64,000 nt of DNA from the NCBI RefSeq assembly GCF_022953055.1, contig NZ_JALJEJ010000008.1, positions 1 through 64,000 of the forward strand, given 5' to 3'. Below the pieces are notes generated by a model, which saw nothing but the letters and a program-made list of their open reading frames with translations, was not told where the DNA came from and did no database searches. The position numbers were made by a program, and so were the translations under genes. Shown here one piece after another: positions 43,485 through 53,881 of the stretch. Position 1 is the stretch's first letter, and the number at the start of each line of letters is the position of its first letter. Origin of the DNA: Mucilaginibacter straminoryzae (GTDB lineage Bacteria > Bacteroidota > Bacteroidia > Sphingobacteriales > Sphingobacteriaceae).

Positions 43485-44738
43485 TTATTTTAACGCATCA
43501 ATTTGTTTTTGGATCTCTGTTGCTTTTGCATTGTTTTTCTTTCCTAAATAATAGGTTTTAAGATTTCCCAATGCTTCAGCTGATTTTGGATTCAATGCAA
43601 CTGCCTTTTCCAGATAAGGACGGGCAGCTTCAAATTGCGTGTTTGCTTTTGCCATCATCGCGTCGTATTCCTTTTGTTTAGATGCCGGTAATTTGTTAGC
43701 AGCGTTAAATGAATCAATAGCTGGATTAAGCAATAAATAACCCAAGTTCAAATTTGCTTCGAAATAATCCGGATCAATTTCTAAAGCTTTTTTATACATC
43801 TCAGTGGCCTTTGCCATGCTCTCATCACGGGTTTTGGTCAGCGTGGCTTTAGCAGCAGCATCTTTAGCAGTTTTTAATGATTTAATTGCGTTGTCAGCTG
43901 CTTGTGAGTACACCAGACCGCCATAATAGTACAACGATTTGTTTTTCGGATCTGCTGCAATTGCAGAATTGATTTTCTCGGTTACCTCATTCAGCTTTCC
44001 GCTTTGAATGCTGATCTCGATCTCGCGACGACGTAAATCGGTATTGTTAGGATATTTTGCAACAGCTTCTGTTGTTACTTTAAGCGCATTTGCGGTGTCT
44101 TTACTCATCAAATAAATGGTAGACAGATCCTGATAAACGCGCTCTTTTCCTTTATAATCTGTAGTTAACAGCTTACTATAGTTGCTGATAGCCGCCGGAT
44201 AGTTATTGTAATTAGCAGCAGCTAGCGCTGTATAATAAATTGCGTTGGTATCGTTTGGAAGAATAGTACGGTAAGAATCAAATGCCTTATAAGCTTCCTG
44301 GTAATTCTTATTTTGGTATTCCTTTACCCCTTTTGTTAAATTCCATTGTGCCAGGTTGGTATTGGCATGTGAAATAAGGGCCTTGTACTCCCCTTTTGTA
44401 TCCAGTTCAGCAGCTTTCTTTAATGCTTCTGCAGCAGTGCTGTATAAAGGAGTTGAAGTTGCAGGTACAGAATCCTGAACGGCTAATGAAGAATAAATTG
44501 CTCCTTTTAACGCGTAAGTTTGTGGCAGATTAGCAGTTTTCTCGTTAGCTGATGCTTTATCGATAGAAGTTTTTGCATTGTTAATGCTGGTAGCGGCCAA
44601 AGCAGCGGTTAACTTCTGCCCTCTCGAAGTTTCGTATTTATCATACTCTGCCTGTGCATTGTTCAACTCGCTTTTTTGCGCAAAAGCGGCAGTCGCTGCA
44701 AATGCCAGTAAGCCTGTCATCAAAACTTTGATTTTCAT
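43485..44738 (-). CDS. Secreted tetratricopeptide-repeat protein
   Basis: The 417-residue protein has a clear signal peptide (MKIKVLMTGLLAFAATAAFAQ, cleavage near residue 20). Repeated TPR-like helix pairs follow across 60-410, for example AYKAFDSYRTILPNDTNAIYYTALA, AISNYSKLLTTD, ATEMYKKALEIDPDYFEANLNLGYLL and ARPYLEKAVALNPKSAEALGNLKTYYL. It is a periplasmic protein-interaction scaffold of unknown partner. It lies 13 bases downstream of another TPR gene that itself follows gyrA by 4 bases, so all three may be one transcript. Confidence 0.85.
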   Translation of the reverse strand: MKIKVLMTGLLAFAATAAFAQKSELNNAQAEYDKYETSRGQKLTAALAATSINNAKTSIDKASANEKTANLPQTYALKGAIYSSLAVQDSVPATSTPLYSTAAEALKKAAELDTKGEYKALISHANTNLAQWNLTKGVKEYQNKNYQEAYKAFDSYRTILPNDTNAIYYTALAAANYNNYPAAISNYSKLLTTDYKGKERVYQDLSTIYLMSKDTANALKVTTEAVAKYPNNTDLRRREIEISIQSGKLNEVTEKINSAIAADPKNKSLYYYGGLVYSQAADNAIKSLKTAKDAAAKATLTKTRDESMAKATEMYKKALEIDPDYFEANLNLGYLLLNPAIDSFNAANKLPASKQKEYDAMMAKANTQFEAARPYLEKAVALNPKSAEALGNLKTYYLGKKNNAKATEIQKQIDALK

Positions 44739-44751
44739 ATGCTTATAAATA

Positions 44752-45864
44752 TTAATTGTTTATTTGTTTTAGTTTTTCGTTAATTCTGTTCAATTGATCT
44801 TCATTACGGGTCTTTAAATAAGCCCATTGTAACATCTGCAAACAGTCCGGATCATTAGGTTTAATTGATTTTGCCCTCTCAAACCATTGTATAGCCCGGT
44901 CGATATTCTTTTGCTGATCGTCGTTTTTCTTGGTGTAACGCTTAAAATATAGCAGCGCTAAATTAAAAATAGCATCGTAATAGTTACCATTTAGTTCTAT
45001 CGCCTGAAGGTATAGCGATTCGGCATGATCATCTTTATTCAGATGGTCGTAGCAGTTAGCCGCCATAAATATCAGGGAGGCATCTGTGGTAGTCTTATCC
45101 AAAAGCTGATCCAACAAAGGCTCCAGCGATTTATAGTCGTGCTTATTATTGTAGATGTTCGCTTCTTCAAAAAGCAACGCTTTATCGCCGGGTAATAGCT
45201 TCCGGCCCTTTTGAATTACCTGTAGCGCTTTAGCCGTATCCCTCAGATTTTTATAAGCGTTTGCGGCAGCAAGCACATCTTCAGAATAAAGTGTATCTGT
45301 AGTCAGTAATGTATTATAATACTTTGCTGCATCCTGGTACCTGCCCAACTTGTTGTTGGTGAATGCGATGTAGGAGTTAATACGCCGGTATCGTGGGGCA
45401 AAATGTTCTGCCTGCTGAAATGCATTCAAAGCATCTTCATATTTCCCCGCTTTTAATGCTGCAGACCCTTTTCTGATATACACATTGGCCAGGCATCGCT
45501 GCGAAAAACCAAGCTCTACCTGGTACCTGTAAATCTGTTGCCGCTCTGCAATGCGGTCCAGTAATTGCGAAGTTGTTTGCAATGTGTTATCTGGCAAACC
45601 AAGTTTGTTTAAGGAATCTGTATATAAAATACTACTATAAACAACTGCCCTGAAAATACTCTTATCCAGATTGTTAGAATCCTTTTTGGTACGGATCAAG
45701 CTGTCTACCTGTCGTTTTGCATTGCCCAGGTATTTCAGATCTTTCTGCTGCCTGTAATAAGCCAGGCTATTAACCACTCCCTTTAGCGCTTCTGTTTGGC
45801 AGAAGGCTAAAGGAGCAGTTAGTAGTACAACAATCAGCGATAAAAGTAATTTTCGCACTGACAT
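44752..45864 (-). CDS. Secreted tetratricopeptide-repeat protein
   Basis: The 370-residue protein has a signal peptide (MSVRKLLLSLIVVLLTAPLAFCQ), possibly a lipobox-like AFC cysteine at 22 although the +1 context is not typical. TPR repeats span about 130-360: AALKAGKYEDALNAFQQAEHFAPRYRRINSYIAFTNNKLGRYQDAAKYYNTLL and AESLYLQAIELNGNYYDAIFNLALLYFKRY. It is probably periplasmic. It starts 4 bases after gyrA ends. The partner or cargo is unknown. Confidence 0.8.
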   Translation of the reverse strand: MSVRKLLLSLIVVLLTAPLAFCQTEALKGVVNSLAYYRQQKDLKYLGNAKRQVDSLIRTKKDSNNLDKSIFRAVVYSSILYTDSLNKLGLPDNTLQTTSQLLDRIAERQQIYRYQVELGFSQRCLANVYIRKGSAALKAGKYEDALNAFQQAEHFAPRYRRINSYIAFTNNKLGRYQDAAKYYNTLLTTDTLYSEDVLAAANAYKNLRDTAKALQVIQKGRKLLPGDKALLFEEANIYNNKHDYKSLEPLLDQLLDKTTTDASLIFMAANCYDHLNKDDHAESLYLQAIELNGNYYDAIFNLALLYFKRYTKKNDDQQKNIDRAIQWFERAKSIKPNDPDCLQMLQWAYLKTRNEDQLNRINEKLKQINN

Positions 45865-45868
45865 TTAT

Positions 45869-48466
45869 TTATTCGTTTTCGTCCTCAGCTGGCTCAATCC
45901 CGGTATCTCCGGCTTCGCCTGTATTTTCCTTATCAGCTGGTGGTTCAATACCTTCAGCCGCCTCGATAGTCTCTAGGTTTTCTTCGATCTCATCCTCCTC
46001 GCTATGCTCTATCTTTGCGACAGAAGCAATTTCATCATTGTCTTTCAGCGAGATCAGCCTTACCCCTTGTGTTGCCCGGCCCATTACACGCAATTCACTT
46101 ACTGCGATACGTATAATAATACCAGATCTGTTAATGATCATCAGATCGTCCTGATCTGTAACATCTTTTATGGCAACAAGTTTGCCGGTTTTTTCAGTTA
46201 CGCTGATGGTTTTAACACCCTTGCCACCACGATTAGTAACGCGATAATCTTCGATATCGGTACGTTTACCATAACCTTTTTCTGAAACTACCAGTACTGT
46301 AGTCTCCGGGCTGTTAATGGCAATCATGCCGACTACCTCATCATCCGGACCATCTAAGGTAATCCCTCTTACGCCTGTAGCGGTACGGCCCATCGGTCTT
46401 ACTGTAGATTCGTTAAAGCGGATCGCACGGCCAGATTTCAGCGCCATCACAATTTCGCTGTTGCCGGTAGTTAATGTCGCTTCTAACAAAGTATCGCCAT
46501 CATTGATGTTAATTGCATTGATACCGTTTGACCGCGGACGTGAATAAGCCTCGAGCGAAGTTTTCTTGATGGTACCTTTAGCAGTACACATCATGATGAA
46601 GTTATTCTCCAGGTATTCCTGATCTTTCAGGGAAATCAGCTTGATGTAAGCTTTGATCTTCTCCTCTTTCGGAATATTGATGATGTTCTGGATAGCACGC
46701 CCTTTAGAAGTACGCGAACCTTCAGGTATCTCAAACACACGCAGCCAGAAACAACGACCGGCTTCTGTAAAGAACAACATGTAATTATGGTTCGAAGCCA
46801 CTAACAGGTGCTCGATAAAGTCTTCATCGCGGCTGTTGCTACCTAACGCTCCTTTACCACCTCTGGCCTGGCGACGATATTCTGTCAACGGCGTACGCTT
46901 GATATAACCTTCGTGCGAGATGGTAATTACAACGGCTTCGTCCTCGATAAAGTCTTCTGTTTGCATTTCTGCTGCAGAGTGAACAATCTCGGTACGGCGC
47001 TCATCGCCATATTTTTCCAATATTTCTGCAAGCTCATCTTTAATGATCTGCATCCGCAAACCTTCGTCGGCCAGGATTGATTGCAGGTATTCGATCTGCT
47101 TCATCAACTCGGCGTATTCTTCCTTGATCTTATCACGCTCCAGTCCGGTTAAACGGCGGAGGGTCATATCAAGGATAGCACGGGCCTGAACTTCGCTTAA
47201 TCCGAAACGGCTCATCAAACCATCACGGGCTTCTTCCGGCGTATTTGAGCTTCTGATCAACTGGATCACTTCATCCAGGTGGTCAAGAGCGATAAGTAAA
47301 CCTTCCAGGATATGGGCACGTTTCTGCGCTTCGGCCAGTTCATACTTTGTACGGCGTACAATTACCTCGTGACGGTGCTCCACAAAATACTGGATCATGT
47401 CTTTCAGGTTCAACAACATCGGTCGGCCTTTAACCAAGGCAATGTTGTTTACGCTGAATGAAGTTTGTAGCGAAGTATATTTATAAAGGTTATTTAAAAC
47501 GATGTTGGCGTTTGCCTCGCGTTTAATTTCATAAACGATCCGGATACCTTCACGGTTAGATTCGTCGCGGATTGTTGAAATACCTTCTATTTTCTTTTCA
47601 TTGATCAACTCGGCTGTACGTTCAACCATGTTGGCCTTGTTCACCTGGTAAGGAATTTCAGTTACCACGATGCGTTCGCGGTCGCCGTTGAAAGTCTCAA
47701 TCTCTGCACGTGCGCGCAGCACTACCCTTCCGCGGCCGGTTTCGAATGCTTCACGGGCGCCTTCAACACCATATATGATACCACCTGTTGGAAAATCAGG
47801 ACCTTTGATGTATTTCATCAACTCGCTGATCTCTATCTCGCGGTTATCAATATACGCTACCGTAGCATTAATAACTTCTGTTAAGTTATGCGGCGCCATA
47901 TTAGTAGCCATACCTACGGCGATACCAGACGCACCGTTAACTAACAGGTTCGGTATTTTAGCGGGCAGTACGGTTGGTTCTTCCAGCGAATCGTCAAAGT
48001 TCAACTGATAGTCAATCGTATCCTTGTTGATATCGGCCAGCATTTCCTCGGCAATCTTTTGCAGCCTTGCCTCGGTATAACGCATTGCCGCAGGGCTGTC
48101 ACCATCAAGCGAACCGTAGTTCCCCTGCCCGTCTACAAACGGGTAGCGAAGGCTCCAGTCTTGCGCCATACGCACCATGGTATCATAAACAGAAGAGTCG
48201 CCGTGAGGGTGATACTTACCCAACACCTCACCAACGATACGTGCTGATTTTTTATGTGGCTTGTTATTGTTCAGACCAAGGTCGAGCATACCATAAAGTA
48301 CCCGGCGGTGAACAGGTTTTAACCCGTCGCGCACATCCGGAAGTGCTCTGGATACGATTACAGACATCGAATAATCGATGTATGCTGATCGCATCTCTTC
48401 ATCAATATTTATAGGAATAATACGGTCTTCTTTGTGGGAGTTTTCGTTCTCTGTATCTTCTGCCAT
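45869..48466 (-). CDS. gyrA: DNA gyrase subunit A
   Basis: The 865-residue protein has the GyrA breakage-reunion domain with active-site tyrosine Y130 (MRYTEARL), the quinolone region [10 protein letters not shown] (S91 and D95 in the positions equivalent to E. coli S83/D87, the susceptible forms), and a C-terminal beta-pinwheel ending in an acidic tail. The pinwheel GyrA-box is QRRGGKG-like: [12 protein letters not shown] near residue 537. With GyrB it introduces negative supercoils. gyrB is elsewhere. It heads a run with two TPR genes. Confidence 0.97.
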   Translation of the reverse strand: MAEDTENENSHKEDRIIPINIDEEMRSAYIDYSMSVIVSRALPDVRDGLKPVHRRVLYGMLDLGLNNNKPHKKSARIVGEVLGKYHPHGDSSVYDTMVRMAQDWSLRYPFVDGQGNYGSLDGDSPAAMRYTEARLQKIAEEMLADINKDTIDYQLNFDDSLEEPTVLPAKIPNLLVNGASGIAVGMATNMAPHNLTEVINATVAYIDNREIEISELMKYIKGPDFPTGGIIYGVEGAREAFETGRGRVVLRARAEIETFNGDRERIVVTEIPYQVNKANMVERTAELINEKKIEGISTIRDESNREGIRIVYEIKREANANIVLNNLYKYTSLQTSFSVNNIALVKGRPMLLNLKDMIQYFVEHRHEVIVRRTKYELAEAQKRAHILEGLLIALDHLDEVIQLIRSSNTPEEARDGLMSRFGLSEVQARAILDMTLRRLTGLERDKIKEEYAELMKQIEYLQSILADEGLRMQIIKDELAEILEKYGDERRTEIVHSAAEMQTEDFIEDEAVVITISHEGYIKRTPLTEYRRQARGGKGALGSNSRDEDFIEHLLVASNHNYMLFFTEAGRCFWLRVFEIPEGSRTSKGRAIQNIINIPKEEKIKAYIKLISLKDQEYLENNFIMMCTAKGTIKKTSLEAYSRPRSNGINAININDGDTLLEATLTTGNSEIVMALKSGRAIRFNESTVRPMGRTATGVRGITLDGPDDEVVGMIAINSPETTVLVVSEKGYGKRTDIEDYRVTNRGGKGVKTISVTEKTGKLVAIKDVTDQDDLMIINRSGIIIRIAVSELRVMGRATQGVRLISLKDNDEIASVAKIEHSEEDEIEENLETIEAAEGIEPPADKENTGEAGDTGIEPAEDENE

Positions 48467-48620
48467 TTTTAAATTGTACTGTAGAAAATTGTAGCGCTAA
48501 AAATAGGTTTTACAATGTAATTTAAGCGACCTGCGAAGATACGAAAATCTGCAAAACTACCGCATCAAGTTACTAACATCGGCCATTTTAGGGCATATTA
48601 CGGTGGAAAACTACCCGATT

Positions 48621-49016
48621 TTAACGTACCTTTTTCCAATACTCCAAAACATACATTCCGCTGGGCAAACGGCCTTTCAAATACAAGGTATCGTGATGAA
48701 AAACGTAGTGGTAATGCAGCGTAATGCCGGTAAGTTTGGCAGACTGTGCGTTGAAGGTTTCGGTCTCCATACACGAATCAGCTTTTAGTTTATATCGCCC
48801 CGCCTGATACTTTTCAGGTAATGTGTCTTTCTCAATAATGTAGGCAGTAAAAGAGGTATCCGTGTATTTACGTTGTAGTTGGTAACCCTTCGGTGCGCTC
48901 TCTTTATGTCCATTATAATATCCGCCGGCATACTTCCATGTTCCCTTAAGCGTATGCAGCTTTACGAACGAGGTAAATAAGAACAATAACGGAATAACAA
49001 AAAGCAGTTTTTTCAT
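48621..49016 (-). CDS. Small secreted protein, lipocalin-like
   Basis: The 131-residue protein has a hydrophobic N-terminal signal (MKKLLFVIPLLFLFTSFV). Its mature part is beta-rich with GTWKYAGGYYNGHK near 25, as in bacterial lipocalin-like/DUF4488-type proteins. No lipobox cysteine is seen, so it is exported. Function is unknown. It lies 57 bases downstream of hemF on the same strand; co-transcription is possible. Confidence 0.65.
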   Translation of the reverse strand: MKKLLFVIPLLFLFTSFVKLHTLKGTWKYAGGYYNGHKESAPKGYQLQRKYTDTSFTAYIIEKDTLPEKYQAGRYKLKADSCMETETFNAQSAKLTGITLHYHYVFHHDTLYLKGRLPSGMYVLEYWKKVR

Positions 49017-49073
49017 AGGTAATGGTAGTATTTAAGGTAAACGATGGTAGTTAAGCGAAGAGGTTAAAGGCTT

Positions 49074-49982
49074 TTAAACCCAATCCACACCTTTTTTCAA
49101 TAAAGAAAGGGTATGCTCTTCTGCGCTGCCCGGCTCTGGTTTGTAATCGTACAACCATTTGGCAGTTGGCGGCAGGCTCATTAATATCGATTCTATGCGG
49201 CCATTTGTTTCCAATCCGAATTTTGTACCAGCGTCGTATACCAGGTTAAATTCCGCATAACGGCTCCGGCGCAGATATTGCCACTGCTGCTCTGCTTCGG
49301 TAAATGATTTATGGCGGTTACGATTAACCAATTCGGTATATATCGGCAGAAAAGAACGGCCAACAGCTTTAGAAAATTCAAAGATCTGTTCCCAGCTAAT
49401 ACTATCTTCAGCCTTCAAACGGTCGTAGAAAATCCCGCCGATGCCACGGGTTTCGTCGCGGTGCTTGATGAAAAAGTAATCGTCGGCCCAAGTCTTGAAT
49501 TTTGGATAAAATTCGGGGTTGAACTGATCACAAACGCTTTTCAGGTGATTATGAAAGAACCGTGCATCATCTTCGAAAACATAATGCGGCGTTACATCTA
49601 TCCCACCGCCGAACCAACGCACAGGCTCCACTCCTTCTGCTGCGGGCATTTCAAAGTAGCGGATATTCATGTGGATGATCGGTACCATCGGATGGTTGGG
49701 GTGCATCACGATAGAAACGCCGGTCGCAAAGAAATCATCCTGATCAGCTTTGAAAGCTTTTTTTACTGCTTCAGGTAATTCGCCATGAACAGCCGAAAAG
49801 TTAACACCGCCTTTTTCGAGGACATTGCCATTCTGGAGAACACGCGTACGGCCACCGCCCCCACCTTCGCGTTCCCACAATTCTTCTTCGAATTTAGCCA
49901 CACCGTCCAGCGCTTCTAATCCGGCACAAATCTCGTCCTGGATTACCTTATAGTCTTCGGCTATCTGTTCCTTACTGATCAT
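49074..49982 (-). CDS. hemF: Oxygen-dependent coproporphyrinogen III oxidase
   Basis: The 302-residue protein matches HemF: EREGGGGGRTRVLQNGNVLEKGGVNFSAVHG near 37-67, HPNHPMVPIIHMNIRYFEM near 94, GGGIDVTPHYVFEDDARFFH near 125 and RGIGGIFYD near 175. It decarboxylates coproporphyrinogen III twice using O2 in heme synthesis. Use of the oxygen-dependent enzyme indicates aerobic heme synthesis. It is transcribed leftward next to a small secreted protein gene. Confidence 0.95.
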   Translation of the reverse strand: MISKEQIAEDYKVIQDEICAGLEALDGVAKFEEELWEREGGGGGRTRVLQNGNVLEKGGVNFSAVHGELPEAVKKAFKADQDDFFATGVSIVMHPNHPMVPIIHMNIRYFEMPAAEGVEPVRWFGGGIDVTPHYVFEDDARFFHNHLKSVCDQFNPEFYPKFKTWADDYFFIKHRDETRGIGGIFYDRLKAEDSISWEQIFEFSKAVGRSFLPIYTELVNRNRHKSFTEAEQQWQYLRRSRYAEFNLVYDAGTKFGLETNGRIESILMSLPPTAKWLYDYKPEPGSAEEHTLSLLKKGVDWV

Positions 49983-50032
49983 GCCGCAAAAATGCAGAAA
50001 TACCTTTACCGTGGCAAAACTTTATGAAGATG

Positions 50033-51280
50033 CTACGCCGCTGTTGCAGCGTCTTCTACATAATTTAAATCTTTGCCAAAGGTTTCGCGTAGCCGGGTTA
50101 AAGAAAAAATAGCGATGACGGTTAGCAAGGCCATCATGATGTAACCGCTATTGATCATCCCGAACTTACCGGCTAAGGCGGTAAAACCCCAGTTGATAGG
50201 AATTAAAGAGCCGCGTACAAAATTAGGCACCGTGGTAGCCACAGTAGAACGTATGTTGGTGCCGAACTGCTCCGCTGCAATGGTAACAAAGATAGGCCAA
50301 TAACCTACCGCGCATCCCATCAGGAAGCAAATCCAAACAAACTTAGCATTGGTGAGGCCGAAAGAATTTAAATAAATCACTACGGTACCGGCTGATAGCA
50401 ACAGGAAGATCAGCATGGTCAGTTTGCGCGATTTTGTGGCCTGGGATAACAGTCCGGCTATCAGTCCGCCAACGGCAATACCGATATAGGTATACAAAAT
50501 TCCCTCGCCCGCATTTAATGGTTCTTTAGCGGCCAACGCCTTCGGTCCGCCAAATTCTGGCGATAAGGTAACCAGCACGCCCACTACATACCAGAGCGGA
50601 GAACCAATGAGGATGCAGTATAAATATTTTAAGAAGCGTTTACCATTACTGAATAACATAAAAAAGTCGCCACGCGAAACGTTTGCCTGCTCGACATTTT
50701 TAAACATTCCTGACTCAAAAGTTCCTAAACGGAGTAGCAGCAACAGCACCCCTAAACCACCGCCAACAAAGTAGGCGTTCCGCCAGCCATATTTCGCAAC
50801 CACAACCGCCAGAGCGGCGCCGAACAACCCAATAACGGAAACGATCATGGTACCGTAACCACGCTTTTCTTTGCTCATGGTTTCGGTAACCAGGGTAATA
50901 CCTGCCCCTAACTCTCCAGCGAGGCCGATACCCGCTACAAAACGAATCCAAGCGTAGGTATCTACATCATGTGCGAAGCCGTTAGCAAAGTTGGCGATAG
51001 AGTATAAGAGTATCGAGCCAAACAGTACTTTAATACGACCCAGCTTATCGCCAATAATACCCCAGATGATCCCGCCGAGTAACAACCCGAACATTTGGAG
51101 GTTTATGATAAACACCCCTTGCGGCAATACATCGGTCGGCTTCACACCGATATCCAGCAAACTGGCCTTTCGCACAATAGAAAATACCAGCAAGTCATAA
51201 ATATCTACGAAGTAGCCTAACGCTGCTACAAGTACAAGCAACACTACGTTACGGTTGCTTTTGGCGGAATGATCGGTCAT
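50033..51280 (-). CDS. MFS transporter, metabolite/sugar:H+ symporter type
   Basis: The 415-residue protein has about 12 membrane segments. LGGIIWGIIGDKLGRIKVLFGSILLYS near 68-95 is the MFS motif A region, and ETMSKEKRGYGT near 132 is typical of the AAHS/MHS symporters. The start MTDHSAKSNRNVVLLVLVAALGYFVDIYDLLVFSI has the acidic YDLLVF seen in metabolite-proton symporters. Substrate unknown. It is transcribed alone. Confidence 0.85.
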   Translation of the reverse strand: MTDHSAKSNRNVVLLVLVAALGYFVDIYDLLVFSIVRKASLLDIGVKPTDVLPQGVFIINLQMFGLLLGGIIWGIIGDKLGRIKVLFGSILLYSIANFANGFAHDVDTYAWIRFVAGIGLAGELGAGITLVTETMSKEKRGYGTMIVSVIGLFGAALAVVVAKYGWRNAYFVGGGLGVLLLLLRLGTFESGMFKNVEQANVSRGDFFMLFSNGKRFLKYLYCILIGSPLWYVVGVLVTLSPEFGGPKALAAKEPLNAGEGILYTYIGIAVGGLIAGLLSQATKSRKLTMLIFLLLSAGTVVIYLNSFGLTNAKFVWICFLMGCAVGYWPIFVTIAAEQFGTNIRSTVATTVPNFVRGSLIPINWGFTALAGKFGMINSGYIMMALLTVIAIFSLTRLRETFGKDLNYVEDAATAA

Positions 51281-51402
51281 TTAGTTAAGTTTATCTGTTT
51301 GGGAAGCCTAAAGTATAATTTCTGTCGCTAATTTTAAAGTGGTGGTAACAAGCCGACAATTGATGCTGTTTATCACCTTATCTACACTCAACAGCATAAA
51401 AA

Positions 51403-51423
51403 AACCCCTGCTTAGCAGAGGTT
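51403..51423 (-). terminator. Terminator of the cold-shock gene
   Basis: On the minus strand AACCTCTGC (51423-51415) pairs with GCAGGGGTT (51411-51403), one G-U pair, followed by TTTTT. It is 23 bases past the csp stop. Confidence 0.8.
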
Positions 51424-51445
51424 TTGTAGATCAGAAACAATAAGA

Positions 51446-51643
51446 TTATATCTTTTTCACGTTAACCGCTTGTAATCCTTTTCTGCCTTCTTCCACATCA
51501 TACTCAACCTGGTCATTGTCTTTAATGGCGTTTACGCCACCTTGCACATCTTTAAAATGTACGAACAGATCTTTACCATCATCGGTAATGATAAATCCAT
51601 AACCTTTCTGGGTGTTAAACCACTTTACTTTTCCAGTTTTCAT
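51446..51643 (-). CDS. Cold-shock-domain protein
   Basis: The 65-residue protein is a full CspA-type beta-barrel with RNP1 KGYGFI near residue 13 and RNP2 LFVHF near 26, both carrying aromatic residues for RNA stacking. It binds single-stranded RNA or DNA as a chaperone. The gene is single with its own terminator. The divergent spacer of 272 bases upstream leaves room for a structured 5' leader, which is common in cold-shock genes, but I see no specific element in it. Confidence 0.95.
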   Translation of the reverse strand: MKTGKVKWFNTQKGYGFIITDDGKDLFVHFKDVQGGVNAIKDNDQVEYDVEEGRKGLQAVNVKKI

Positions 51644-51915
51644 AATAAAAGAAATATACGTATTAGATAATATGTAGTCTTAATGTCTACGCCAGGACTG
51701 GTAAGTAACGTCAGGTTTATTTATCAGCGAGGTTTTAGGCTTAACCCTACACATCAAATATAATTATTTAAATTAAACAAAGAAATTTTAACGGCTGATT
51801 TTTAGCCTGTTGCACATACATTATCCTATTTCTTGTTTGACACCATGTATTAGTACTTCAGTAGATGTTAAAACATTATTGTGCGAAAGCTGTACAATAA
51901 CTAAATTTTTAACCG

Positions 51916-53700
51916 ATGGCACGACACACTTACGAGACCGGTATTATTGGGAACTGTGGTTTTTTAGCTCATATTAATAAAAATACCAATATAGATTGGC
52001 TATGCTGGCCACGTTTCGACAGCACGTTCATATTTGGCGGTTTACTGGATAAGGAAAAAGGCGGCGAGTTTTCTATAAAGCCCGAAGGCGACTTTACTTC
52101 AGACCAGTATTACCTGGAAAACACCAATGTACTGGTGACTGACGTCACCTGCCAAACCGGGGCTAAATACCGCGTAACAGACTTTGCACCAAGGTTCTAT
52201 CAATACCAGCGTTATTATAAGCCGCTGATGCTGATCAGAAAGGTTGAGGCTTTGGAAGGCTCGCCCCGCGTAGTAGTAAAGTGTGCACCGGTTTCTGATT
52301 ACGGTGAAACTAAATTAAGCGTAAATCGCGGCAGCAATCATATCCAATACTTAGGCGGTGAAGAAAATATCCGGCTGACGACCAATATACCCGTAAGTTA
52401 CGTGTTTGATGAGCAGCCTTTTGTTTTGAACGAGGTAAAATACCTGGTGATGACTTATGGCGAGCCATTAGAGGCCCCCTTAAACAGCACAGCCGAACAT
52501 TTTCTGCGCGAAACCATTCAGTACTGGCACGTGTGGATAAAGCACTCATCAATAGCAGGGTTTTATCAGCCTTATGTGATCCGCTCGGCGCTGGCTTTAA
52601 AAATACACCAGTATGAAGATACCGGTGCCATCATCGCGGCAAGTACAACCAGTTTACCCGAATTTCCGCAAAGTACCCGTAACTGGGACTACCGCTATTG
52701 CTGGTTGCGCGATACGTATTACGTGATCACGGCTTTGAACCATATCGGGCACTTTGAAGAAATGGAGAAATACTTCTCCTACGTCACCGATATTTCTTTC
52801 GGGGAAGATTTTCGTTATCAGCCATTGTATGGTATCACTGGCAGAAAAGAACTAACTGAAAAGATACTTGATCACCTTTCAGGCTACGAAAACAATCAGC
52901 CGGTAAGGATAGGCAACCAGGCTTATGAGCATATCCAGAATGATATTTACGGGCAGGTGCTGATCTCTGTGCTGCCATTATATACTGACCATCGCTTTAT
53001 TGTGGGGGAACGAAAAGATTCCGCAAAATGGCTCGATTTCCTGCTGAGCAAAATTGAGCGCACCATCGACGAAAAAGATGCAGGTATCTGGGAGTTCCGG
53101 AATATGGCCAATATCCATTGCTACAGCAACCTGTTCCAGTGGGCCGGGGCGTGTGCAGCAGAAAAGATGGCCAGGACGATTGAAAACCAGGACCTAATCA
53201 ACCGTGCGGTAGCGATGAAGGAACGGGCCGCAGAACATATCGAAAGTTGTTACGACCCGAAACGGAAGGTTTACACAAATGCAGCTGGCAGCAGCTATTT
53301 AGATGCAAGCACGCTACAGTTAATCATGATGAATTACCTGGATCCAGCTTCAGAGCGTGCACGAGATCACCTCGCAGCTTTGGAACGCGAATTAAAAACG
53401 CCTAACGGCTTGTTCTACCGTTACCTGCATGCAGACGATTTCGGTAAGCCCAAAACTACATTTCTGGTATGCGCTTTCTGGTATGTAGAAGCCCTTGCCT
53501 GCGTCGGTAGGTTAGATGATGCTATACGCGAATTTGAAAATCTGCTGCAATACAGTAACCACTTGAAGTTATTCAGCGAGGATGTGGACGAAGAAGACGG
53601 AAGCCAATGGGGTAATTTTCCGCAGGCGTACAGCCATGTGGGTCTAATGAACGCTGCTTACAGTATCGCTATGAAAATAGGAAAACCCGTATTTTTGTAA
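51916..53700 (+). CDS. Glycoside hydrolase family 15 (glucoamylase/trehalase-like)
   Basis: The 594-residue protein has the GH15 layout: an N-terminal beta domain (about 1-215) and a C-terminal (alpha/alpha)6 barrel. NWDYRYCWLRDTYYVITALNHIGH near 258 is the substrate-binding signature, GIWEFRN near 395 should carry the general-acid glutamate, and LFSEDVDEEDG near 555 the general base. No signal peptide is present, so it acts in the cytoplasm, as do bacterial GH15 trehalases and dextran glucosidases. It probably hydrolyses trehalose or alpha-glucans. Confidence 0.9.
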   Translation: MARHTYETGIIGNCGFLAHINKNTNIDWLCWPRFDSTFIFGGLLDKEKGGEFSIKPEGDFTSDQYYLENTNVLVTDVTCQTGAKYRVTDFAPRFYQYQRYYKPLMLIRKVEALEGSPRVVVKCAPVSDYGETKLSVNRGSNHIQYLGGEENIRLTTNIPVSYVFDEQPFVLNEVKYLVMTYGEPLEAPLNSTAEHFLRETIQYWHVWIKHSSIAGFYQPYVIRSALALKIHQYEDTGAIIAASTTSLPEFPQSTRNWDYRYCWLRDTYYVITALNHIGHFEEMEKYFSYVTDISFGEDFRYQPLYGITGRKELTEKILDHLSGYENNQPVRIGNQAYEHIQNDIYGQVLISVLPLYTDHRFIVGERKDSAKWLDFLLSKIERTIDEKDAGIWEFRNMANIHCYSNLFQWAGACAAEKMARTIENQDLINRAVAMKERAAEHIESCYDPKRKVYTNAAGSSYLDASTLQLIMMNYLDPASERARDHLAALERELKTPNGLFYRYLHADDFGKPKTTFLVCAFWYVEALACVGRLDDAIREFENLLQYSNHLKLFSEDVDEEDGSQWGNFPQAYSHVGLMNAAYSIAMKIGKPVFL

Positions 53701-53881
53701 TTATCAATTATTTAAAGCACAGGCAATTAAAGTAGGCTTAGTGAACCAACAAGAAACTTTTTAAAAATTAAATTTTCTTTTTTGCTAAAAGATTAAATAA
53801 AAGTACTTTTAAGAAACGCAAATACAAGCGTTTTATTACTAAACTTGCGCTTAGGTTTATAGCTAAGAGTTGTAATATCGC

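Noticed and set aside
51644..51915. tRNA or riboswitch in the 272-base spacer upstream of the cold-shock gene
   Set aside because: No cloverleaf or recognisable aptamer was seen; AT-rich spacer with two divergent promoters is the simplest reading.
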